In this document: positions 5,228-11,376 of the stretch, in pieces
How positions within the stretch are numbered: position 1 is the stretch's first letter
How the letters are laid out: every line of letters starts with the position of its first letter
Virus record (IMG/VR): IMGVR_UViG_3300004369_000140
Span: 1 to 24,453 of that record
DNA: 24,453 bases
Source of the DNA: a virus
Strand: one strand, 5' to 3'
Program-made: the position numbers and the translations under genes
Notes under the pieces: model-generated
Told to the model about the DNA's origin: nothing
What the model saw: only the letters and a program-made list of their open reading frames with translations
The model's database searches: none

Positions 5228-5427
5228 GTACCACTATCTCCTTCACGCCTATTCTCTAATTTATCCATGATCTCGTCCATTGTCTTCATTTGGTCAATCT
5301 TTTGTATCATATCTGCAATAATACCGCAGACAAATGGTTTCTCTTGACGTGCAGCAAATGCCAATGCATTGCGTAAGTTACTCTCTGCATCATCAAGAGA
5401 TTGTTCCACAGATTTAGACAGTGCCAT
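5206..5427 (-). CDS. Small helical phage protein (73 residues)
   Basis: The protein begins MALSKSVEQSLDDAESNLRN and is helical through residue 58, with ALAFAARQEKPFVCGIIADM in the middle and an acidic C-terminus (REGDSGTWGPIVE). Its start overlaps the end of the AbrB-like gene by 14 bases. The regular spacing of hydrophobics suggests a helical bundle. I have seen similar short proteins in T4-like cyanophages but know no function. Confidence 0.8.
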   Translation of the reverse strand: MALSKSVEQSLDDAESNLRNALAFAARQEKPFVCGIIADMIQKIDQMKTMDEIMDKLENRREGDSGTWGPIVE

Positions 5428-5626
5428 CAGTATTCTCCAGTTTTTTCAGTGTAAATGTTCCATCATTATTGTCAATCCATTCCAGTTCATCGCCTGCTTT
5501 CCATCCCAGTTTATCCATAAGTTCATCTGGAAATGTTAAAATACCATCTTCATCAATAGGAACAGTGTAGCTCGTGGGAGATTGTCCCCCTGGAGATGTC
5601 CAGAAGTCAGTGATAGCGTCTTTCAT
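5414..5626 (-). CDS. AbrB/MazE-like swapped-hairpin protein
   Basis: I place the start at the ATG at 5626, 2 bases after the upstream stop (5631-5629), giving 70 residues beginning MKDAITDFWTSPGGQSPTSY. Residues about 22-64 carry the pattern of an AbrB-type swapped hairpin: VPIDEDGILTFPDELMDKLG then WKAGDELEWIDNNDGTFTLK (strand, 'P-helix', GW-x-GDxLEW, strand). Family members are dimeric DNA-binding transition-state regulators or toxin antitoxins; small phage copies occur and their targets are unknown. It lacks the strongly basic N-terminal strand of true AbrB regulators, so DNA binding is uncertain. Confidence 0.75.
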   Translation of the reverse strand: MKDAITDFWTSPGGQSPTSYTVPIDEDGILTFPDELMDKLGWKAGDELEWIDNNDGTFTLKKLENTDGTV

Positions 5627-5628
5627 AG

Positions 5629-6141
5629 TTAGACCCAGTTTGGTTTGCGTTGTGGCATACGTCGGTAGTTGTCTGCTACCCAAGGTTTTGAAGCAATATA
5701 CATTTTGTATGCCGTAAATGTATCTATGCTGCTGTCAAGCTTGAACTCATCAGGCATAGCACGAACGAATGGTGTGACACTCTCGATGTTGCCCTTTGGG
5801 AACACATAATATGCATGAACTAGAGTATTATAGCACGAATGTTGCTTGTCAAAGCGTAATGAATACTCATCACATAGATTCATGCCATGTTTAATCAACC
5901 AGTACGCATTGTGAATAGACTCACGCGCCCAGATTGTGCATGGATGGTTACGAAATGCTCCCTTATCTGTTGCATATGGTGTGCCATCAAGTTTAGGGAG
6001 TGTGCCATAGCCGTGACCCCACTTATCTGATGCAACAATAGCAAGCATTTGACAACACTCTAATGGCATCTTGACAATGTGCTTGTCAGGTAAAACAATA
6101 GCACTCTCGGCAGGATATTTGTTGGTGACAAAGATGTTCAT
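5629..6141 (-). CDS. Phage protein of the DKHxVKMxLE family, unknown function
   Basis: This 170-residue protein starts MNIFVTNKYPAESAIVLPDK and contains DKHIVKMPLECCQMLAI at residues 19-35, then NHPCTIWARESIHNAYWLIK. These match a family recurring in large phages and other large DNA viruses whose N-terminal pattern I recall as MNIFVxDxDPxxxAxxxxDKHxVKMxLE. Conserved His, Lys, Glu and Asp residues suggest an enzyme, possibly acting on nucleic acid, but I know of no demonstrated activity. The gap to the upstream gene is 20 bases with no clear Shine-Dalgarno. Confidence 0.75.
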   Translation of the reverse strand: MNIFVTNKYPAESAIVLPDKHIVKMPLECCQMLAIVASDKWGHGYGTLPKLDGTPYATDKGAFRNHPCTIWARESIHNAYWLIKHGMNLCDEYSLRFDKQHSCYNTLVHAYYVFPKGNIESVTPFVRAMPDEFKLDSSIDTFTAYKMYIASKPWVADNYRRMPQRKPNWV

Positions 6142-6161
6142 GAGTAGATAGTTTTGCTTTT

Positions 6162-6356
6162 TCAGTCACTTGCTCGCCATTGTCCATAACTACGTGTTCT
6201 AAATGATTGGTATTCTTCTACGATCTCAAGAATATGTTGTGAGATCTCTTTTGCAGCTTCATCATCCCAGTCACTATCATCTAGTGTTCTACCCATGTTG
6301 AACACTTCAAATAGTTTCTGGTTGATTGTATCGATCAGCATGTCATGTGTTGTCAT
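6162..6356 (-). CDS. Small acidic phage protein (64 residues)
   Basis: The frame is open from 6371, but the ATG at 6356 overlaps the stop of the DUF4385 gene as ATGA and has GGAG 9 bases before it, so I use it. The protein reads MTTHDMLIDTINQKLFEVFN, then an acidic section (RTLDDSDWDDEAAKEISQHI) and a terminal helix with YQSFRTRSYGQW. It is probably helical. No domain is recognised. Confidence 0.8.
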   Translation of the reverse strand: MTTHDMLIDTINQKLFEVFNMGRTLDDSDWDDEAAKEISQHILEIVEEYQSFRTRSYGQWRASD

Positions 6357-6814
6357 TCCAATGTTCTCCACTGTTTGCGTAATTTCTGGTATATAGGGTC
6401 ATAAGCTGCCAGATCACGCTTTTCCTTGAAAATTGATGCACTTTGTGCTTTTTCGCAGGTTAATGCATCTTTCTCTTGCGGTCTGATAGTCTTATCCACA
6501 TTGTATTTCCTGCCCGACCTGTGGTTAGCATACCGTCGTGCGCGGGTAAAACCCATTTCAAGGAATTTCCTGCACATGTCCATTCCAATGAAATCCTGTT
6601 GTTCTTTGTATGTACAGAACATCTCGTAAATCTTATTAGAAGATTTAATAGCTGTTGGCGCATCTACGAACCTCCAATGACTACATATGTAGTCAGTGTA
6701 AGGGCGTACCAATAACACTCCTTGCTCTCCCCTTCCAATACGATAAAGTTTGCGAGTCTCTGTATCTGTAAAGTCAAGAGATTTGTAATCCAAGTCATAA
6801 TCAAACTCTTTCAT
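6353..6814 (-). CDS. DUF4385 family protein
   Basis: This 153-residue protein carries the full DUF4385 pattern: FDYDLDYKSLDF near the start, RIGRGEQGVLLVRPYTDYIC at 26-45, SHWRFVDAPTAI at 45-56, YKEQQDFIGMDMCRKFLEMG at 69-88 and FTRARRYANHRSGRKYN at 89-105. The family is found in bacteria and many T4-like cyanophages; it has no established function. A C-terminal basic region (residues 108-150) follows the domain. The ATG at 6814 overlaps the stop of the upstream 48-residue gene as ATGA. Confidence 0.92.
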   Translation of the reverse strand: MKEFDYDLDYKSLDFTDTETRKLYRIGRGEQGVLLVRPYTDYICSHWRFVDAPTAIKSSNKIYEMFCTYKEQQDFIGMDMCRKFLEMGFTRARRYANHRSGRKYNVDKTIRPQEKDALTCEKAQSASIFKEKRDLAAYDPIYQKLRKQWRTLE

Positions 6815-6957
6815 TGTGGGTTACAAATGATTAGTGCTGTGTAAGGATCAGGTTGTGTGCAAAAATATTGTGGTGGTGGCTCTGGTATCTTTGATAGTGT
6901 TACCAGAGCAATGATCACCTGAAAAAATGGGAGAATGAATACAATTTTATCTCTCAT
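6811..6957 (-). CDS. Small one-helix membrane peptide (48 residues)
   Basis: A short frame starting MRDKIVFILPFFQVIIALVT. Residues 5-21 form one hydrophobic stretch after a charged MRDK head, followed by a Pro-rich, Cys-containing tail (SKIPEPPPQYFCTQPDPYTA). This looks like a single-pass inner membrane peptide with the tail outside, or an uncleaved signal anchor. The start overlaps the upstream TAA as TAATG, and its TGA overlaps the next start as ATGA. Such peptides in phages can alter host membranes or block other phages; no evidence here chooses. Confidence 0.7.
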   Translation of the reverse strand: MRDKIVFILPFFQVIIALVTLSKIPEPPPQYFCTQPDPYTALIICNPQ

Positions 6958-7160
6958 TAGAATCCTTTCCCTCTCGCCTTCTGCTTCTTGTCGAGAACAA
7001 CTACAGTAGGATTATACAACGCCTGTGAGTGATGAAACCAGTAAGATCGAAGAACTTCATAGTCATCAAACACAGGTGATTTACCATGATCATGCACAAC
7101 TTGATAATTGTGTCTATCATACAATCCATCAGATGTGCATGTGAAAGTTTTAATGCTCAT
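6957..7160 (-). CDS. Small phage protein (67 residues), unknown function
   Basis: The frame is open from 7181 but the ATG at 7160, which overlaps the stop of the upstream gene by 11 bases, gives a compact 67-residue protein: MSIKTFTCTSDGLYDRHNYQ, then VVHDHGKSPVFDDYEVLRSY and WFHHSQALYNPTVVVLDKKQ. It has many His and Tyr residues and a basic tail. The opening FTCTSDGLYDRHNYQVV resembles a recurrent small cyanophage protein of unknown function. Confidence 0.75.
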   Translation of the reverse strand: MSIKTFTCTSDGLYDRHNYQVVHDHGKSPVFDDYEVLRSYWFHHSQALYNPTVVVLDKKQKARGKGF

Positions 7161-7347
7161 TGTGTGAATAGAACTCTTCATTACGACGACGGTCTAGATA
7201 CTGGATGACTTCATCACGCCATTCCATCAACTCATGGTAACATTTCTGGTTGTGAGCACACTGACGCAGCTCGTGATCTGGTTTCAATATCGACTCAAAG
7301 AATAGACCAAGGGCATCTCTGCGCTTTTCGTGTTTTTCCTGATCCAT
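7150..7347 (-). CDS. Small charged helical phage protein (65 residues)
   Basis: The start at ATG 7347 has AGAGG about 6 bases upstream; a GTG two codons earlier is less likely. The protein reads MDQEKHEKRRDALGLFFESI, then LKPDHELRQCAHNQKCYHEL and MEWRDEVIQYLDRRRNEEFY. CAHNQKCYHE contains two Cys and two His within ten residues and could bind a metal ion, though no classical zinc-finger spacing is present. The remainder is charged helix. Confidence 0.75.
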   Translation of the reverse strand: MDQEKHEKRRDALGLFFESILKPDHELRQCAHNQKCYHELMEWRDEVIQYLDRRRNEEFYSHNEH

Positions 7348-7361
7348 AGACACCTCTTGGG

Positions 7362-7371
7362 TTATTTTATA
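7362..7371 (-). promoter_or_regulatory. Possible AT-rich promoter element TATAAAATAA
   Basis: The minus strand has TATAAAATAA in the 73-base gap between the stop at 7421 and the start at 7347. It resembles both a sigma70 -10 (TATAAA) and the T4-type late element TATAAATA with one extra A. It is 15 bases from the start codon, which would leave a very short leader. No -35 is visible. Apart from this, the gap 7348-7420 contains AT-rich sequence with no hairpin. Confidence 0.3.
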
Positions 7372-7420
7372 TGTAGATGAATTTTAACAGGGAATGTGTT
7401 GAAATGAGTACAATTTAATA

Positions 7421-7606
7421 CTATTCACAGGATTCATTCTTGTTGAACTGTTTACGGCACTTCTTAACTTCTTTCAGTTCATCTTTAATTTGTTGATAGG
7501 CATCTTCGGGAGAGATCTTACGTGCCATTTCCATAGCCGTGATGATTTCTACTCTGGTGCCAAAGTGTTTGAGTGCTTCTTCGAAGCAATTTAATTCTTT
7601 ATACAT
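7421..7606 (-). CDS. Small helical phage protein (61 residues)
   Basis: The protein starts MYKELNCFEEALKHFGTRVE, then IITAMEMARKISPEDAYQQI and ends LKEVKKCRKQFNKNESCE. It is helical with a PEDAY turn and a basic C-terminal helix with two Cys. The ATG is 4 bases after the helicase stop (7612-7610), so it is co-transcribed with the helicase and may be translationally coupled. No function is known. Confidence 0.8.
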   Translation of the reverse strand: MYKELNCFEEALKHFGTRVEIITAMEMARKISPEDAYQQIKDELKEVKKCRKQFNKNESCE

Positions 7607-7609
7607 GGC

Positions 7610-8863
7610 TCAATAATCGGTAACTTGGATAGCGGGGAGACCCTTGACGAACACAGTATCTACGAGATTCTGCAGTCGCTTGATAGTATTTACACCGTAA
7701 TTCTTGAATACAGGCACGGTGACAAAACCAGTGGACTTACGATACATCTGACATGCACCAGGAGTGATAGATCCAGCAGCAATATCAGCAGCATCATCAC
7801 GATTGACACGGATAACACGACCGATAGTCTGTGCCATCTCAATCACATTCAGATTGCGAAGGAACACAGTCTGGGTGAGACCATGCACGTTGATACCTTC
7901 AGACAGGATGCTGTAGTGGAAGATGATGAACTTTTTGTTGGGATCTTTACCCCACTGGTCGAACTGGTGGAAGAACTGTTCGCGATTGACCTTGAGAGTG
8001 TTGACATAAGCGCCATACTTGCTGGTGATGTGCATCACCTCAAAGCCACGATTCTTACACTCGTCAATGATATTGGTCTTGGTGAGCAGGTTGAACATAA
8101 TACGGCTGTTAGGTGCCGCTACAAGGATCTTGTGGGCGGTTGTGTCGTCCAGTCGATCAAGGATGCCCAGCAGCGTCTCACGATCGCTGTCACACGCCTG
8201 TGCGCCCTTCAGACGCTCGAAATCAACCTCATAGGCATCAACAGTAGGAGGAAGAATAGAACCGTTGTTGATCAGTTCAGGAGCAGGACACTGCTCAATG
8301 ATGTCACCAAACACCATATAGTTGTTCATACCGTTGCCATAAGGAGAACGAGTGTGCTTGGGAGTAGCAGTGAAATAGTAATAACGCTTGGCATCACAGT
8401 TAGCAACTTCCTCGAAGAAGTTCTTCTTGGTAGCATTGTGAGCCTCGTCATAGTATGCTACATCAAACGTGAGGCCAGCATCGTTGAGACGACGGAGAGA
8501 ATTGTATGTGGTAAAGAAGATACGATGTGCCTGCATACCATCGCACATGTTATCGAAGGCAACAATCTTGTTCACTTTAGTAGTGCTGAAGTGAATAGAC
8601 TCACCACTATGAATGTGAGCAGGCACAACATCAGGACGATTGATGCCAGCATCCTCAAAAAACTCCTCACAAAGCTGTGTAGCGAGGAGAATACGAGGAG
8701 CAACAACAGCAACAGTCATAGGACGCTCTGCATTAGCAAAGCGTTCCGCGAGATCTTTGATCATGATCATGGTCTTGCCACCGCCAGTAGGCACGATGAT
8801 TTGACCGAACTTGTTACGCTGCATAGCAGCGAGAGCACGTTGCTGGTGGGGGCGGAGTTGCAT
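7610..8863 (-). CDS. Superfamily II DEAH helicase (UvsW-like role possible)
   Basis: I start it at the ATG at 8863 (417 residues, MQLRPHQQRALAAMQRNKFG); the open frame extends to 9022, but that part crosses the terminator and promoter. Motifs: Q-like LRPHQ at 3-7, Walker A PTGGGKT 25-31, Ia VVAPRILLATQL 53-64, DEAH 139-142, TAT in YYFTATPKH 162-170, and motif VI QTIGRVIRV 345-353. It should couple ATP hydrolysis to remodelling branched DNA or RNA. T4 UvsW (587 residues) is larger, so this is a compact relative of the RecG/UvsW/Res-subunit type. The leader has only a weak Shine-Dalgarno. Confidence 0.92.
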   Translation of the reverse strand: MQLRPHQQRALAAMQRNKFGQIIVPTGGGKTMIMIKDLAERFANAERPMTVAVVAPRILLATQLCEEFFEDAGINRPDVVPAHIHSGESIHFSTTKVNKIVAFDNMCDGMQAHRIFFTTYNSLRRLNDAGLTFDVAYYDEAHNATKKNFFEEVANCDAKRYYYFTATPKHTRSPYGNGMNNYMVFGDIIEQCPAPELINNGSILPPTVDAYEVDFERLKGAQACDSDRETLLGILDRLDDTTAHKILVAAPNSRIMFNLLTKTNIIDECKNRGFEVMHITSKYGAYVNTLKVNREQFFHQFDQWGKDPNKKFIIFHYSILSEGINVHGLTQTVFLRNLNVIEMAQTIGRVIRVNRDDAADIAAGSITPGACQMYRKSTGFVTVPVFKNYGVNTIKRLQNLVDTVFVKGLPAIQVTDY

Positions 8864-8885
8864 ACTGTATGTCGGATGTGAATAC

Positions 8886-8914
8886 AGTATGGCATGAAAA
8901 AGGGGGTTCGTCAA
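8886..8914 (-). promoter_or_regulatory. Sigma70 promoter TTGACG-N17-CATACT inside a terminator
   Basis: The minus strand has TTGACG (8914-8909), 17 bases, then CATACT (8891-8886), preceded by TGC, which makes an extended -10. The -35 lies in the loop and inner stem of the terminator hairpin at 8901-8920. RNA would start near 8880 and the helicase ATG is at 8863. The initial sequence GTATTCACAT resembles those after the -10 boxes at 2870 and 1523. Confidence 0.8.
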
Positions 8915-8920
8915 CCCCCT
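8897..8920 (-). terminator. Rho-independent terminator closing the tail-adhesin module
   Basis: The minus strand reads AGGGGGTT (8920-8913), loop GACG, AACCCCCT (8908-8901), then T residues to 8897. The eight-base-pair stem is perfect. It stands 8 bases after the stop of the gene at 8928-9869, the last gene of the tail-adhesin chain, and separates it from the helicase unit. Confidence 0.92.
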
Positions 8921-8927
8921 GTGACAC

Positions 8928-9869
8928 TTATAAAATTGGATTTCCGTCCTCGTCGAAGTGGTTAATAACTCTACGCGGAACCTGTATTTCTTCGAAGTCT
9001 TGATACTTTGGAATGTGAGCAATAATATCCACTAATTCAGATCCTCTGAATACATGCTCCAGCCTAACTTGCGCGTCTCTAGTTGTATCAGAAACAAGAG
9101 CATAGATATCATCAATTTGTGCTGCAGATAGAATCTCATACATCATGTATCCAGCAAGATGCTTTCTTAATGACTGTCTGAAGGATACAGTCTTAATGTT
9201 GTCTTTCTTGAGTGGTTCAGTGATACGATTTGAATAAAAATCTTTCTTTGGAATCTCCGAAATGGTAGTAGGGTACTTGAATCTGGACATCCACGAGATC
9301 TCATTGTTTCTGCGGACAGTAACAACACCCTTACAATAGTTTGGTGCATTACCAGCATACCACTCTAACTTTTCGAGCAGTGGATTATTATAATGCGACA
9401 AATTGTAGTATCTATCTACAACTGTACAACCAGTAATATATCCATGGGCATCATGATCATGACCGATAAATGCAGTGTTTCCCTTCCTATCAGTCTTCAC
9501 AACTTTATCCAATTCATCATACAAATCTCTATCGGATGATGAGTATGTCTGCATAATATAATCACCACGATAAGCTCTCCAACTGGAGAATCTCATCCTG
9601 AACTTTGTTCTATATGACACAGGTTCTATGCCATTATGATAGATGCCAAAGAGTTTTTCTTCTTCTTTGATTGCCTCTACATCAGCAATAGATGGTCTGT
9701 ACTTAAATACAACACCAAGTTGATTTCTTACACCAACTTCCATGTCTGGTTTGTATTGATCATCATACAGTGGTGTATATCTATATGGCATTTCAGAATA
9801 GTCAGCGAGTCTCTGACCACTCACAAGACTATATCTTTCTGCTACTGTATAGTTGTCGGAGAATATCAT
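8928..9869 (-). CDS. Unknown protein at the end of the tail-adhesin module
   Basis: This 313-residue protein starts MIFSDNYTVAERYSLVSGQR and ends NHFDEDGNPIL. It is rich in Tyr, Asp and Arg (YRYTPLYDDQYKPDMEVGVR; GHDHDAHGYITG at about 137-148), with no transmembrane segment or signal peptide. The HDHDAH cluster could bind metal. Its ATG overlaps the upstream TGA as ATGA (9869-9866), so it is made together with the 115-residue protein. Position and late-module membership suggest a virion or tail-assembly protein. I do not recognise a family. Confidence 0.8.
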   Translation of the reverse strand: MIFSDNYTVAERYSLVSGQRLADYSEMPYRYTPLYDDQYKPDMEVGVRNQLGVVFKYRPSIADVEAIKEEEKLFGIYHNGIEPVSYRTKFRMRFSSWRAYRGDYIMQTYSSSDRDLYDELDKVVKTDRKGNTAFIGHDHDAHGYITGCTVVDRYYNLSHYNNPLLEKLEWYAGNAPNYCKGVVTVRRNNEISWMSRFKYPTTISEIPKKDFYSNRITEPLKKDNIKTVSFRQSLRKHLAGYMMYEILSAAQIDDIYALVSDTTRDAQVRLEHVFRGSELVDIIAHIPKYQDFEEIQVPRRVINHFDEDGNPIL

Positions 9870-10213
9870 TCGTTGTCCAGGATAACTTGTCCTTCATCAT
9901 TATACAGAGCGAAGAAGATGTACTGTTCTTTTGGTGTTCCAGCTTGTTGTGTTGGGAAATTATCCTGCAAGAAATTCATAATATCACCCATCTCTTCTAG
10001 TTCCAAAACTACATGCTCACTATCTTTGAATAGAACCATATAGTCTACTGGAAGCATATCATTATACAGTGAGATAGATGCATTGATAGCATCTACATCA
10101 GTGCTATTGTTCCAACCATAGACACGGAAGTAAACTAGTGGCTTACCAGCGAGTGCAGCATATCTTCCGATAAATGTCTGCAAGTCATAAAGTTGATACT
10201 CTGTATTATCCAT
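9866..10213 (-). CDS. Unknown acidic protein in the tail-adhesin module
   Basis: This 115-residue protein begins MDNTEYQLYDLQTFIGRYAA and contains KPLVYFRVYGWNNSTDVDAI, a hydrophobic VDYMVLFKDSEHVVLELEEM stretch and IFFALYNDEGQVILDNE at the end. The pattern of strands and one or two helices suggests a small alpha/beta domain. Its start overlaps the upstream oxygenase gene by 8 bases and its stop overlaps the next ATG as ATGA. It could be a partner of the 313-residue protein; function unknown. Confidence 0.8.
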   Translation of the reverse strand: MDNTEYQLYDLQTFIGRYAALAGKPLVYFRVYGWNNSTDVDAINASISLYNDMLPVDYMVLFKDSEHVVLELEEMGDIMNFLQDNFPTQQAGTPKEQYIFFALYNDEGQVILDNE

Positions 10214-10745
10214 TTGTTCGTAATTTCCAAGCGATAGTGACTCTCAAAGATTTAAATGCTCTAGTAAGTGGTGCTGCACAGTGACGAATCAAACCAGGAA
10301 ATAATACTGCTTTGTTTCCATTTGGATAAACACCATGTACTTCACCAGAGTTCACATAAAAGTTTGTCGCTCCTCCCCAGTTTACATCCCATACAGGATT
10401 TACATAAAAAAGTAGAGTGCGTCCACTGTCATCATGTGCATCAACATGAATAGATCCATCTTGTCCAAATGTATGACCATTAGCATACACATGATATAAC
10501 TCAAAAGATTTATTCAGCTTCTGCTGTATCTTATTTAGAAGATGATCTGTGAAGAATGTGTCTTCAACAAAGTCTATCTTCCAAAATGGTGTGGTGGTGT
10601 GAAAATCTGGATGTTCTCTACCTAAAGATGTGTGTCCATACTTCCATTGCGACCCATATCCAGTCTTCTCTTTGATGATACGATAGTCATCTTCATCAAA
10701 GAAGTCATGATACTGAATGATGTCTGTCTGTTTATAGTTGTGCAT
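10206..10745 (-). CDS. 2OG-Fe(II) oxygenase, HxD type
   Basis: The 179-residue protein has the ligand set of the double-stranded beta-helix oxygenases: His100 and Asp102 (GSIHVDAHDDSGRT), distal His155 (FPGLIRHCAAPLTR) and Arg168 (SLRVTIAWKL), which would bind the 2-oxoglutarate carboxylate. NPVWDVNWGGATNFY is the usual loop after the second strand. It should oxidise a substrate with O2 and 2-oxoglutarate in the cytoplasm. Related phage proteins lie beside tail-fibre genes in cyanophages; their substrate is unknown, but hydroxylation of a fibre residue is one possibility. It overlaps the upstream oxygenase by 14 bases. Confidence 0.9.
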   Translation of the reverse strand: MHNYKQTDIIQYHDFFDEDDYRIIKEKTGYGSQWKYGHTSLGREHPDFHTTTPFWKIDFVEDTFFTDHLLNKIQQKLNKSFELYHVYANGHTFGQDGSIHVDAHDDSGRTLLFYVNPVWDVNWGGATNFYVNSGEVHGVYPNGNKAVLFPGLIRHCAAPLTRAFKSLRVTIAWKLRTNG

Positions 10746-11376
10746 ATTCTCTAATCATATTGATTCTCACAGATTCTAGTTTCTCTAATTGTGAGTGTGT
10801 GATATCATTTGCAACATCATTGATAGCATGTTTCATATCAATGATAAGTTCACGCATACGACTGTCTGTTATCAGACTTTCTATCCAACCAACAATAACT
10901 TTACGATCACCAGAAATCACTGGATTAACTTTATGCCATAAACCAGTATTATACATCACTATTGTGCCCGCTTTCTCTTTTAAAGAAATTTCTTTTGGAC
11001 CAACCTTGATAATAAGTTCACCACCTTCATATTCACTAGGATCATTCAGAAAACAAGTGAAGCTGTAGTGAGGAGCAATCCCAGCAATGGGAAATGCATC
11101 TAGGTGATAATCATAAAAATGACCTGACTTATACCATAGAAAGTATGGTTGTCCAACTCTCTTAATTAGATAATCTTCCATCTGTGGACGCAACTTATCA
11201 TAAAAATAGTTGCACTTATCATCATGATCTGGGTGATCATAATTCATTGCAAGATTCTTCTTTACTTCAGATCTTGGATTACTATCAGACCCACAATGAA
11301 AGATACTATCTTTCCAATCTTGTGTCAAATATCTAATATCACCACCATCAAGTACATTATCAATTAACCAAATCAT
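10732..11376 (-). CDS. 2OG-Fe(II) oxygenase, PKHD-hydroxylase-like
   Basis: I start it at the ATG at 11376 (214 residues, MIWLIDNVLDGGDIRYLTQD), which has GAGGA 9 bases upstream and overlaps the upstream stop by 17 bases; the open frame reaches 11427. Motifs: YHLDAFPI with His91 and Asp93, EYEGGELIIKVGP at 116-128, distal His148 in TGLWHKVNPVISGDRK and Arg158 in the same segment. This order, with EGGEL and GLWHxVxPVxxGxR, is typical of prolyl 4-hydroxylase/PKHD-type proteins. A helical C-terminal extension (residues about 170-214) may bind a partner. Substrate unknown. Confidence 0.92.
   Translation of the reverse strand: MIWLIDNVLDGGDIRYLTQDWKDSIFHCGSDSNPRSEVKKNLAMNYDHPDHDDKCNYFYDKLRPQMEDYLIKRVGQPYFLWYKSGHFYDYHLDAFPIAGIAPHYSFTCFLNDPSEYEGGELIIKVGPKEISLKEKAGTIVMYNTGLWHKVNPVISGDRKVIVGWIESLITDSRMRELIIDMKHAINDVANDITHSQLEKLESVRINMIREYAQL

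Noticed and set aside
7625-8881. A 418-codon open frame on the plus strand opposite the helicase
   Set aside because: It is antisense to a protein with full helicase motifs, has no recognisable domain, and would run against the whole transcription direction. Long antisense frames arise from codon bias.
8864-9022. N-terminal extension of the helicase to a Met at 9022
   Set aside because: It would span the terminator and promoter and overlap the 313-residue gene; the helicase motif LRPHQ begins just after the ATG at 8863.
9636-10043. A plus-strand frame of 135 codons rich in Cys, Phe, Ile and Ser
   Set aside because: It lies opposite two coupled minus-strand genes; the composition matches reversed coding sequence rather than a membrane protein.
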